Shown: positions 1-6,469 of the stretch, piece by piece
How the letters are laid out: the number at the start of each line of letters is the position of its first letter
Position numbering within the stretch: the first letter of the stretch is position 1
Position numbers and translations under genes: made by a program
Assembly (NCBI GenBank): GCA_039029935.1
Contig: JBCCFC010000424.1
Location: 1 to 9,891, forward strand
Direction: 5' to 3'
DNA length: 9,891 bases
DNA from: G039029935 sp039029935
GTDB taxonomy: Bacteria > Chloroflexota > Anaerolineae > Caldilineales > Caldilineaceae
The notes under the pieces: generated by a model
The model's database searches: none
What the model was told of the DNA's origin: nothing
The model's input: only the letters and a program-made list of their open reading frames with translations

Positions 1-24
1 CAAACCTAAAAAGACCACCTAATT

Positions 25-92
25 ATGTGTGGGACCTCGGGAAGGTGTTAATTTTTTGTAAAAATTTAACACCTTCCGGTGTTCCCACACAT
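25..92. terminator. Long imperfect intergenic hairpin upstream of cofE
   Basis: Positions 25-34 (atgtgtggga) pair with 83-92, and 40-51 (ggaaggtgttaa) pair with 66-77. A 5-base internal loop separates the two helices and the apical loop is AT-rich (52-65). The 22 perfectly paired positions make chance unlikely. No T run follows directly; a run of seven T lies about 20 bases further on (115-121). It may terminate a gene lying left of the window, or be a dispersed palindromic element. Which of these applies cannot be decided from one copy. Confidence 0.6.
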
Positions 93-133
93 CATTCGGC
101 AGAGTTCTATGTCGTTTTTTTGGGGAGGTTGTC

Positions 134-925
134 ATGAACCAGCTTACACTGTTTCCGATTGATGGGTTGCCACTTGTGCAGCCCGGAGATGATATCGGTC
201 AATTGATTGTCGATGGCCTAATACAAGCACAATTAGCTGACGGGGATATTATATTCATTGCTCAGAAAATTGTGAGCAAGGCCGAAGATCGTTTTGTCAA
301 TCTCAAGGATGTTGTGCCAGATGAGCGCGCACATGAGGTTGCCGCAAAAACGGCCAAAGACCCGCGCTTTGTGCAGGTGGTCCTCGATGATAGCAAAAGC
401 ATCATTCGTGCCTTTCCAGGATTGATGATTACCGAGCATAATAGCGGCTGGATATCGGCCAATTCTGGCGCGGACAGAAGCAATGTCTCGCCTGAGAATG
501 TTGCCATGAATGTGGATCATGATGATGAAAACCAACGTGTGCTATTGCTGCCAGAAAACGCCGATGCCAGTGCAGAGCGCATTCGTCAGCGTATCCACGA
601 ATTGACGGGGGTTACTGTTGCCGTCATCATCAGCGATTCACATGGCCGTCCTTGGCGTATGGGCAACGTCGGCGTGTGTATTGGCTGCGCCGGATTACCA
701 CCCATCTGGGATCAGCGGGGGTTGCATGATTTGTATGGTTATGAACTTGTGGGCAGTGAAGAATGTATTGCCGATGAACTGGCAGCGGCGGCAGGGCTGC
801 TGATGGGACAAAGCGCAGAGGGCCGTCCAGTGGTGGTGATTCGTGGGTATCAATGGCCCTCACATTTACCTCCTCAGCCCGCAAAGACGATTCAACGTCC
901 TGCGGAGATGGATGCGTTTCGATAA
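134..925 (+). CDS. cofE: Coenzyme F420-0:L-glutamate ligase
   Basis: This enzyme adds L-glutamate residues to the F420 precursor using GTP, giving the gamma-glutamyl tail of the cytoplasmic redox cofactor F420. The 263-residue protein has the family's usual length for the free-standing form; actinobacterial FbiB instead carries an extra nitroreductase-like domain. Family blocks appear in order: GLPLVQPGDD (11-20), AQKIVSKAEDR (43-53), TAKDPR (73-78), NSGADRSNV (110-118), SDSHGRPWRMG (168-178), ADELAAAA (213-220) and MGQ (224-226). D113 and D168 sit where family members bind metal and nucleotide. An acidic stretch at about 119-134 makes the segment between DRSNV and LLLP slightly longer than I would expect. 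The start is fixed by GGGGAGG at 122-128, five bases before ATG. No other F420 gene is in the window, so the cofactor's users must lie elsewhere. The family call is secure; the substrate is inferred from the family. Confidence 0.95.
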   Translation: MNQLTLFPIDGLPLVQPGDDIGQLIVDGLIQAQLADGDIIFIAQKIVSKAEDRFVNLKDVVPDERAHEVAAKTAKDPRFVQVVLDDSKSIIRAFPGLMITEHNSGWISANSGADRSNVSPENVAMNVDHDDENQRVLLLPENADASAERIRQRIHELTGVTVAVIISDSHGRPWRMGNVGVCIGCAGLPPIWDQRGLHDLYGYELVGSEECIADELAAAAGLLMGQSAEGRPVVVIRGYQWPSHLPPQPAKTIQRPAEMDAFR

Positions 926-1007
926 AGAGAAAAGGAAGTAAATATTGAGCTTTTGAGCAAGTGCTTAACATAAATAGGCAACACTTTTTATATTACTAGG
1001 GGCACCA

Positions 1008-1817
1008 ATGAACGTGAATTTCGGCAAAACCGCAACAGACTACGCAACCCACCGCGCAGGCTTCCCACTATCCTTTTTTGAACGGCTCACCACATTTGAT
1101 ATCGGCCTGCCCGATCAACAGATTGTCGATCTAGGAACAGGGACAGGTACGCTGGCGCGCGGATTTGCCCAGCAGGGCAGCAATGTGATTGGGATTGACC
1201 CAGCCGAATCCATGCTAGAGTCCGCACGAGAATTGAGTAAAGTTGAGTCGATTGACGTTGCGTATCGTGTTGGCAAAGCCGAAGAGACAGGATTGCCGGA
1301 TGCCTGTGCGGATGTGGTGACAGCGGGACAATGTTGGCATTGGTTTGACCGCCCAGCGGCCATCGCAGAAGTCAAACGCATATTACGTCCCAATGGCAAA
1401 TTGGTGATTGCGCACTTTGATTGGATCCCATTACCCGGCAATGTGGTGGCGGCAACCGAAGCACTTATCATCAAGCATAATCCTGCGTGGGAATTTCATA
1501 GTGGGTGTGGTGTACATCCGCAGTGGGTGCGTGATGTCAGTGAAGCTGGGTTCAGCGGTGTCGAAACGTTTTCTTACGATGTGGATGCGCTCTACACACA
1601 CGAATCTTGGCGCGGACGTATCCGCGCTAGTGCAGGTGTGGCAGCAAGTTTAGCACCCGAGCAGGTAGCAGTCTTTGATGCAGAATTGGCAGAATTGCTC
1701 GCCCATGACTTTCCAGAAGCACGGTCGGAATCAGGTACAGCCGTTATGGGGGTGCATCATCGTGTCTTTGCCGTCATTGGCGTCATTGGCGTCAATGCAG
1801 AGGGCAATAGCCGTTAA
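1008..1817 (+). CDS. Class I SAM-dependent methyltransferase
   Basis: The 269-residue protein has a Rossmann-type methyltransferase fold of the Methyltransf_11 kind. Motif I is VDLGTGTG (40-47). An acidic residue at the end of strand 2 (D64 in GIDPA) would hold the ribose of S-adenosylmethionine. The motif II region contains the aromatic sequence CWHWFD (109-114), and RILRPNGKLVI (124-134) is the strand-4/5 block. The C-terminal part, with THESWRGRIRASAGV (197-211) and HHRVFAV (250-256), resembles a broad group of uncharacterised small-molecule methyltransferases. The acceptor substrate cannot be read from the sequence. It lies 82 bases after cofE on the same strand and may be cotranscribed, but nothing ties it to F420 synthesis. 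AGGGG at 998-1002 supports the start. The extreme C terminus carries a 9-bp tandem repeat that lengthens the tail. Confidence 0.88.
   Translation: MNVNFGKTATDYATHRAGFPLSFFERLTTFDIGLPDQQIVDLGTGTGTLARGFAQQGSNVIGIDPAESMLESARELSKVESIDVAYRVGKAEETGLPDACADVVTAGQCWHWFDRPAAIAEVKRILRPNGKLVIAHFDWIPLPGNVVAATEALIIKHNPAWEFHSGCGVHPQWVRDVSEAGFSGVETFSYDVDALYTHESWRGRIRASAGVAASLAPEQVAVFDAELAELLAHDFPEARSESGTAVMGVHHRVFAVIGVIGVNAEGNSR
1773..1799 (+). repeat. 9-bp tandem repeat at the methyltransferase 3' end
   Basis: The unit gtcattggc occurs perfectly at 1773-1781 and 1782-1790, and a degenerate third copy (gtcaatgca) follows at 1791-1799. It encodes VIG-VIG-VNA in frame. It looks like a replication-slippage expansion just after the conserved HHRVFAV ending, so it probably has little effect on the fold. 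Confidence 0.8.
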
Positions 1818-1996
1818 AACTGCGGACTCGATGAAAGTTTTTTGAGACGTGGTACGATAACGGTTGATTGCTCTTTTATTGGTTGGCTCGCAGTCGTACG
1901 ATTGCGATTTTGCGAGATGCTATATACACCAATGAGCACAAACCCTATAACAACAATACCCAATAACAATGACAACTGAATTAATTCAAACCCCAT
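1814..1996 (-). CDS. Small single-span membrane protein, unknown function
   Basis: The 60-residue protein begins with a hydrophobic segment (about residues 3-25, rich in Leu, Ile, Val and Gly). A polar, basic tail follows (NRNR at 31-34; RLKK at 50-53). By the positive-inside rule the tail should be cytoplasmic. Support for it being real comes from this membrane-protein architecture, from AGAGGA 12 bases before the ATG (a rather long spacing), and from the neat tail-to-tail arrangement in which its stop overlaps the methyltransferase stop by four bases. I do not recognise the family. The alternative is a chance open frame, because hydrophobic frames arise easily opposite AT-rich DNA. A hairpin lies immediately upstream of its ribosome-binding region. 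Confidence 0.5.
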   Translation of the reverse strand: MGFELIQLSLLLGIVVIGFVLIGVYSISQNRNRTTASQPIKEQSTVIVPRLKKLSSSPQF

Positions 1997-2017
1997 GATA
2001 TTATATTTTCCTCTTCA

Positions 2018-2055
2018 AAAGGCGTTCTGCAACATTGTAGAACGCCTTTGTTTTA
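2018..2055. terminator. Hairpin with T-rich flank, terminator-like
   Basis: Positions 2018-2028 pair perfectly with 2039-2049 (core ggcgttct/agaacgcc). The loop can add a few more pairs. On the plus strand the stem runs into tttgttttattt, which fits a rho-independent terminator, perhaps for the methyltransferase transcript reading through the opposed small gene. On the minus strand it would form the start of the small membrane gene's leader, with only four U after the stem. Confidence 0.65.
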
Positions 2056-2078
2056 TTTAAATTTCGTTTGGTAGTCAA
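2050..2078 (-). promoter_or_regulatory. Candidate promoter of the small membrane gene
   Basis: On the minus strand TTGACT (2078-2073) and TAAAAC (2055-2050) are separated by 17 bases. The -35 is good and the -10 moderate. Transcription would start at about the base of the 2018-2049 hairpin, so the transcript would open with that hairpin before the ribosome-binding site. This is a consensus-based guess. Confidence 0.3.
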
Positions 2079-2190
2079 TCATCAGACTAATTTTGATCCA
2101 TGAACAGGCATGACACTTTTCAATGGAACTATAATCTTTCAAAAAATATCATGGGGTTCGACCAAAATCAAGGGGGAAATTAGGTCAAAT

Positions 2191-2284
2191 AACCAAACTG
2201 ACTGGTTAGTCCTTGTTAGATCATTTGGTAACTTGGGTTTCGCGATTGGTTAACCCGTGGTTATCAATAAAGTTAACCTTGGTT
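2191..2284. promoter_or_regulatory. Cluster of GGTT/AACC motifs, candidate operator array
   Basis: GGTT begins at 2204, 2236, 2248, 2259 and 2281, and AACC at 2191, 2252 and 2275. The cluster includes the perfect 8-bp palindrome GGTTAACC (2248-2255), GTTAACC at 2272-2278, and the inverted repeat AACCA-N7-TGGTT (2191-2207). Eight cores in 94 bases compares with fewer than one expected by chance. Several spacings are near 11, 22 or 32 bases, so the motifs would lie on one face of the helix. The position, about 105-200 bases upstream of the likely -10 of the transporter gene, suits an activator or a cooperative repressor. The binding protein is unknown. Confidence 0.45.
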
Positions 2285-2385
2285 AATTCTTGAGTATGGG
2301 TCATCACTTCGTCGAGCTGATGAAGCAGTCAGATGGAGATATGAAAAGAACCTTGCCTGAGAATTCCAATAAACCATGCGCCTTG

Positions 2386-2394
2386 TGCTATACT
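2386..2394 (+). promoter_or_regulatory. Extended -10 promoter element for the solute-binding protein gene
   Basis: TGCTATACT (2386-2394) matches the extended -10 form TGnTATAAT with one mismatch. No good -35 lies at the right distance, which is usual for extended -10 or activator-dependent promoters. Transcription would begin near 2401, giving a leader of about 50 bases. The leader ends in AGGAGA eight bases before the ATG at 2452. Confidence 0.45.
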
Positions 2395-2451
2395 GATGCC
2401 CGTGCAGACTTAAACAATAAAATCAACTTTAACAAATAGGAGAACCATATT

Positions 2452-4560
2452 ATGCGCAAACCTAAATTTATGTGGTTGCTGGTGATTATGAGCGTACTTG
2501 CTCTGTCACTGGCCGCGTGTGGCGGCGGGAGCGATGAGCCCACAGAGGAGGCCGCACCCGCTGAAGAATCAACATCTGCTGAGGAAGCAGCACCTGCCGA
2601 GGAAGAGTCGGCTGTTGATGGTGGCTGTCCAACGGTAACGGCGGCGGATGACATGGGCGTTGCCGCAGGAGCAGCACCCTATCAATATGAACTCAGTGAG
2701 TTTGAGAGCGCGGCGGGTTGTGAATTGGCATTCAGTGACAATCCAGATATTGCTGCACTCTATGACCGTATTCCACACCAAAACAAGGCAGAGTTGGCCG
2801 ATGTGGCATCACGTCTGCCAGAGGAACCTCTGGTGATGGCTCCGTATGACAGCATCGGCAGCTACGGCGGCATCCTGAATGGCCTATCCAATGCCACCGA
2901 AGCGGGTACGTCGGACCTGCTCTCTGTGCGCCATGTGAGTTTCTTCCGCTTTGCCGAGGACTTGACCACGCTTGTCCCCAATGTTGCCAAAGGCTGGGAG
3001 TATAACGATGATTCTACGGAATTGACCATCCACCTGCGCAAGGGCCACAAATGGTCAGATGGCGCACCGTTTACAGCGGAGGATGTTGCTTTCTGGTATA
3101 ACGACTTGATTCTCAATCCAGACGTTTTCCCAGAAACACCAAGCCGTTATCTGGTGGCTGGTGAACCAATGGAAGTCAGTGCAGTGGACGAAACAACGGT
3201 CCTCATGAAGTTGCCTGCATCCGCACCAGGCTTGGTCAACTTCTTTGGCGTGAGCTATGTCCAACCATTCCAACCCAAGCATTTCTTTGATGCGCAGGTT
3301 GAGGCGGGCATGACGCTCAAAGAGGCATCAGACCTTTTCTATCGTAGCTCTGACTGGAAAGATGTGCCATCGCCACTGCTGGATGGCTCTGCGGACTATG
3401 TTGCACCGACGCTGGAATCGTTTATTTTGATTGACGAAACAGCCGAAGGACGCCACCTGGTCGCCAATCCGTATTTCCATATCGTCGATACCGCGGGTCA
3501 ACAACTGCCTTACATCAACGAGATGGATGAACTCTATGTGCCAGACAAAGAACTGCGTAACTTGAAAGTTTCTAATGGCGAAGTGGATTACAAGACGCAG
3601 AACCTTTTCTTGGATGACTTCCCGCTCTATAAGGAAAATGAAGCAGGCGGCGACTACGCAGTTTATACTGCACCAACCATTGGTGGCACGGTCTACTATA
3701 GCTTCAACTATAATCACAAAGATGAAGGGCTGCGCGAGATTCTGGGCAATGTCCTCTTCCGTGAAGCCATGTCACTTGCCATGAACCGCGACGAAATTAA
3801 CGATCTCATCTACTTCGGTTTGGGACAGCCTGTGCAGTACACACCAGCCGACCCCAACACAGTTTCCTATGTCACCGAGGATCATCTGAACTATATGATT
3901 GACTATGATCCAGATGCCGCCATGAGCAAGCTGGAGGAGATGGGTCTGACCGATGGTGACGGCGATGGCTTCCGTGAGCGCGCAGATGGTTCACAACTGG
4001 TGATTCAGATTATCTATGCCAATCAAGGTGGTCCCATCCGTGTCCATGAATTGGTCCAAGGCTATTGGGAAGCGGTCGGCATTGATGTGGAGATCAAAGA
4101 GGTATCCTCAGATGAGTACCGTGAAGAGGCCAACAACAACAATCTGGATGTGACCACATGGCGTGAAGGGTGGCCAGGGGCAGCATTGGCCGCAGACACC
4201 GAGCCATTTGTGCCACCATTTGGCAACTACTTCAATCCAGGTGGCGGCTTTGAATGGGCCAACTACATCACCAGTGATGGTGTCGAAGGGATTGAACCGC
4301 CAGAGGATGTCTACACGCTGATCGACCTTGCCAATGAGTATGTCACGCATCCACTGGGTTCGGATGAAGGCAATGCTATCGGTGCGCAGGTTGTGGAATT
4401 GCACCAGAAGAATTTGTGGAAGATCGGTATTGTGGGTAACTCACCTGCGCCGAACATGCACTCGAACAGTCTGCATAACTTCCGTGAATTCACCACAATT
4501 TCATTTGAATATTACTGGGCCTATCCATATCGACCGACCCAATGGTGGTTGTCTGAATAG
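2452..4560 (+). CDS. ABC importer family-5 solute-binding lipoprotein
   Basis: This is the extracytoplasmic, lipid-anchored binding protein of a peptide- or oligosaccharide-type ABC importer (SBP_bac_5 family). The 702-residue protein starts with a lipoprotein signal: basic N terminus, hydrophobic core at 7-20 and lipobox LAAC ending at C23. An acidic Glu/Ala/Pro spacer (about 28-54) follows and holds the domain off the membrane. Family features include the block around LTIHLRKGHKWSDGAPFTAE (191-210), FREAMSLAMNRDEI (436-449) and the aromatic C-terminal YPYRPTQWWL (691-700). An EF-hand-like loop is present: D501, D503, D505, G506, E509 and D512. C59 and C90 flank a segment before the conserved fold and could form a disulfide. 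At about 700 residues it is longer than typical 500-550-residue Dpp/Opp proteins and fits the long subgroup paired with long-insert permeases. The ligand cannot be predicted. AGGAGA eight bases upstream supports the start. Confidence 0.93.
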   Translation: MRKPKFMWLLVIMSVLALSLAACGGGSDEPTEEAAPAEESTSAEEAAPAEEESAVDGGCPTVTAADDMGVAAGAAPYQYELSEFESAAGCELAFSDNPDIAALYDRIPHQNKAELADVASRLPEEPLVMAPYDSIGSYGGILNGLSNATEAGTSDLLSVRHVSFFRFAEDLTTLVPNVAKGWEYNDDSTELTIHLRKGHKWSDGAPFTAEDVAFWYNDLILNPDVFPETPSRYLVAGEPMEVSAVDETTVLMKLPASAPGLVNFFGVSYVQPFQPKHFFDAQVEAGMTLKEASDLFYRSSDWKDVPSPLLDGSADYVAPTLESFILIDETAEGRHLVANPYFHIVDTAGQQLPYINEMDELYVPDKELRNLKVSNGEVDYKTQNLFLDDFPLYKENEAGGDYAVYTAPTIGGTVYYSFNYNHKDEGLREILGNVLFREAMSLAMNRDEINDLIYFGLGQPVQYTPADPNTVSYVTEDHLNYMIDYDPDAAMSKLEEMGLTDGDGDGFRERADGSQLVIQIIYANQGGPIRVHELVQGYWEAVGIDVEIKEVSSDEYREEANNNNLDVTTWREGWPGAALAADTEPFVPPFGNYFNPGGGFEWANYITSDGVEGIEPPEDVYTLIDLANEYVTHPLGSDEGNAIGAQVVELHQKNLWKIGIVGNSPAPNMHSNSLHNFREFTTISFEYYWAYPYRPTQWWLSE

Positions 4561-4586
4561 GATTTAGTGAAACAGTAATCGATAAG

Positions 4587-4620
4587 TCGGTGGTCAGTAC
4601 TTCAAGTATTTGACCACCGA
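4587..4620. terminator. Hairpin after the solute-binding protein gene
   Basis: TCGGTGGTCA (4587-4596) pairs perfectly with 4611-4620, and tact/agta (4598-4601 and 4605-4608) extend the stem inside. It begins 26 bases after the stop codon. No T run follows, so it may stabilise the 3' end of the binding-protein mRNA or attenuate transcription rather than act as a classical terminator. It is followed 13 bases later by the end of the opposed nuclease-like gene. Confidence 0.6.
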
Positions 4621-4633
4621 TGAATTTGGCATA

Positions 4634-5251
4634 TTACGTTTTGAGTGTTGTCGCAAGATAACCAATCCGATCTACAATATCCGCTACAACCCTACTATGA
4701 TAATTGTGAGGATCAACTGAAATTACAGAATCTTCTAAACGCATGAATTCCCACAAATCACCATCTGTGATAATTCCATACACTTTTTTCTGGTTATGCA
4801 GATGCAATGCTGTATACATCTCAGCGACGCACTGTCCTAGCCCATCAGATAAGCTACTCCGCTTCACTTCCACAACAGAAACAATCGGCGCGATAAAATC
4901 AAATTCATCAAGGCTTAAACCGCCATCATAAGCTCCGGTCAATGAGTGAGGTAAGTTCAGCGATTCATCTGCTTGATAAGCGACACTAGGTTCAAAAAAT
5001 ACGCCCAGCCTATAGACACTACCAGCTCTCCATAAAATTTTTGACACCAATAGACTGCCTCTGGTCGCTTCATTATCTGACTTTGACAGTCGCAAGCGTG
5101 AAGATATCTCGTTCACATCCGTCTGCAACTCTTCATATTTCTGTCCACTAGGGGTAAAACCTGGAAACAAATCGATATTATTTCTAATATCAAGTCGGAA
5201 TATGCTTTTCAACTCAGCCCCTGTATATTTTCGATAATCACTAAATGCCAT
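4634..5251 (-). CDS. PD-(D/E)XK nuclease-like protein, antisense inside the transporter locus
   Basis: The 205-residue protein shows the signature of the PD-(D/E)XK nuclease-like superfamily: an Asp strand (EFDF, D118), then VVEVK with E128 and K130, then GLGQCVAEM (137-145), in which Q140 fits the helix glutamine of the fold. The following YGIITDGDLWEF (158-169) matches a pattern I recall from solitary hypothetical proteins of cyanobacteria and Chloroflexota that carry this fold. Whether it cuts DNA is unknown: no methyltransferase, specificity or antitoxin partner lies beside it. A strong GGAGGT five bases before the ATG fixes the start. Sampled stretches of the gene are about 37-40% G+C, lower than in sampled stretches of the flanking transporter genes (47-63%), and it reads against them. 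Both suggest later acquisition. The fold is likely; a nuclease role is inference. Confidence 0.72.
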   Translation of the reverse strand: MAFSDYRKYTGAELKSIFRLDIRNNIDLFPGFTPSGQKYEELQTDVNEISSRLRLSKSDNEATRGSLLVSKILWRAGSVYRLGVFFEPSVAYQADESLNLPHSLTGAYDGGLSLDEFDFIAPIVSVVEVKRSSLSDGLGQCVAEMYTALHLHNQKKVYGIITDGDLWEFMRLEDSVISVDPHNYHSRVVADIVDRIGYLATTLKT

Positions 5252-5306
5252 GAGTGACCTCCGCTAGAAAATTCTTCATCAATCGGACAACCAATACACT
5301 TGTTTC

Positions 5307-5336
5307 ATTATACTTGAATCATAAGTCACCAGCCAA
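5307..5336 (-). promoter_or_regulatory. Candidate promoter of the nuclease-like gene, overlapping a plus-strand -10
   Basis: On the minus strand TTGGCT (5336-5331) and a perfect TATAAT (5312-5307) are 18 bases apart, giving a leader of about 50 bases for the gene starting at 5251. On the plus strand TATACT (5309-5314) overlaps the same -10 and is the best promoter candidate for the permease genes, though its -35 (CGGACA, 5284-5289, 19-base spacer) is weak. The two polymerases could not occupy the site together. Confidence 0.4.
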
Positions 5337-5402
5337 ACATTGGTATGGGTATAAGAGGGGCAGAGGTTTGTCATATCTCAAATTTATCAGTAAAATCTAC
5401 GC

Positions 5403-6464
5403 ATGTTAACATTCATCATTCAACGCTTTTTCGGCCTGATCATCACGCTGTTGCTGGTTTCGGTCATGATCTTTATCATCATGGAACTGCCACCTGGTGA
5501 CTATGCGGATCGTTATGTGTTCCGCAAGTATTCGGGGTCAGGGCAAGTGGTATCCGAGGCGGACATCCAAAATGTGCGTGTGGAGTTGGGGTTAGACCGC
5601 CCTGGCTGGCAACGCTATTTGACATGGGTCGGTGTATATCCATCCAAGCCGGACCTGTGTGTAGACCGCAATCATTTGGATGTCGGTGACAACGTCTATT
5701 GTGGCATTCTGCAAGGCAATCTTGGCGAGGCGTTTTCCTTTGAAACGTCGGTCAACATCGTCATCGGGCAGCGAATCTGGCTGACACTGGCGGTCCTCTT
5801 TTCTACGTTGGTTGTCACCTATGTGGTTTCTATACCGATAGGCATGTACGCGGCCATCCAACGCCACTCAGCAGGCGACTATGCATTGACGGTCATGTCC
5901 TATCTTGGCTTGGCACTGCCCAACTTCTTACTGGCGTTGGCAATGCTCTATGTCTCGGTGGTCTATTTTGACGCATCGGCGGGGGGGCTTTTCTCACCAG
6001 AGATGGAGGATGAACCTTGGAGTTTTGCCAAGGTTTGGGACATGCTGCAACATCTGGTTGTGCCAGCGATTGTGCTTGCTTGGTCGGCCACCGCGTTCCA
6101 AATCCAGACGATTCGTGCCACCATGCTCGATGAGATCAACAAACTTTCAGTGACGGCGGCGAGGGCACGAGGCATTCCAGAGTTCAAGTTGATGATGAAA
6201 TACCCGGCACGGCTAGCGCTTAATCCAGTGGCAAGTTCGATTGGCTTTGATGTCAACCGCATCTTTGGGGAGTTGCCAATTGTGGCCTTGGTCCTCAACT
6301 TGCCAGAGTTGGGTGAACTACTGCTCAAATCGTACATCGACCAAGACATGTTTGTGGCGGGGGCAATTCTGCTGATTCTAACCACGATGATTGTCTTGAT
6401 GAACTTTATCTCGGATATCTTGCTGGCAATTTTGGACCCACGTATTCGCTTGGAGGGAGGTTGA
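5403..6464 (+). CDS. DppB/OppB-like ABC transporter permease
   Basis: This is the first membrane subunit of the importer and, with the next gene product, forms the translocation pore. The 353-residue protein has about six membrane segments: 4-27, about 124-150, 160-190, 215-233, 285-305 and 317-345. The coupling helix that contacts the ATPase is visible as TAARARG (251-257) followed by the segment to NP (274-275); the usual EAA glutamate is replaced by Thr. PPGDY (30-34) after the first membrane segment is typical of the long-insert subgroup of B-type permeases. The outer loop between the first two segments carries an extra piece with C86 and C100, probably a disulfide. No Shine-Dalgarno sequence precedes the ATG, unlike all neighbouring genes. 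The gene is separated from its binding protein by an opposed gene. The family call is firm; the substrate is unknown. Confidence 0.92.
   Translation: MLTFIIQRFFGLIITLLLVSVMIFIIMELPPGDYADRYVFRKYSGSGQVVSEADIQNVRVELGLDRPGWQRYLTWVGVYPSKPDLCVDRNHLDVGDNVYCGILQGNLGEAFSFETSVNIVIGQRIWLTLAVLFSTLVVTYVVSIPIGMYAAIQRHSAGDYALTVMSYLGLALPNFLLALAMLYVSVVYFDASAGGLFSPEMEDEPWSFAKVWDMLQHLVVPAIVLAWSATAFQIQTIRATMLDEINKLSVTAARARGIPEFKLMMKYPARLALNPVASSIGFDVNRIFGELPIVALVLNLPELGELLLKSYIDQDMFVAGAILLILTTMIVLMNFISDILLAILDPRIRLEGG
6454..6460 (+). promoter_or_regulatory. Ribosome-binding site that decides the second permease start
   Basis: AGGGAGG lies nine bases before the ATG at 6470, within the last codons of the first permease. 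A TTG codon at 6461 is in the same frame but sits directly against this site with no spacing. The ATG at 6470 is therefore preferred, which gives a 462-residue product and a 5-base gap after the first permease's stop. Confidence 0.75.
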
Positions 6465-6469
6465 TACGC

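Larger units (their letters stand above)
1997..2451. other. 455-base gap with regulatory-looking DNA, no convincing gene
   Basis: The gap holds, from left to right: the 2018-2055 hairpin, a perfect TATAAT (2130-2135, plus strand, without a clear -35), an inverted copy of the small gene's start (2145-2158), a cluster of GGTT/AACC motifs (2191-2284), and the promoter and leader of the solute-binding protein gene (2386-2451). A 47-codon open frame (2296-2439) ends inside that gene's ribosome-binding site, but I see no coding character in it. Confidence 0.7.

Noticed and set aside
2130..2135. Perfect TATAAT on the plus strand as a promoter for a gene in the gap.
   Set aside because: No acceptable -35 lies 16-18 bases upstream and no real gene follows closely. 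It may be chance in an AT-rich stretch.
2296..2439. A 47-codon plus-strand open frame from ATG 2296 to TAG 2437-2439 ending in the binding-protein ribosome-binding site; it contains a CALC motif.
   Set aside because: It has no ribosome-binding site, lies across the likely promoter of the next gene and shows no recognisable family. An open frame of this length is expected by chance in AT-rich DNA.
6461..6469. TTG start for the second permease, overlapping the first permease's stop by four bases.
   Set aside because: AGGGAGG would touch the TTG with no spacing, whereas it is nine bases from the ATG at 6470.
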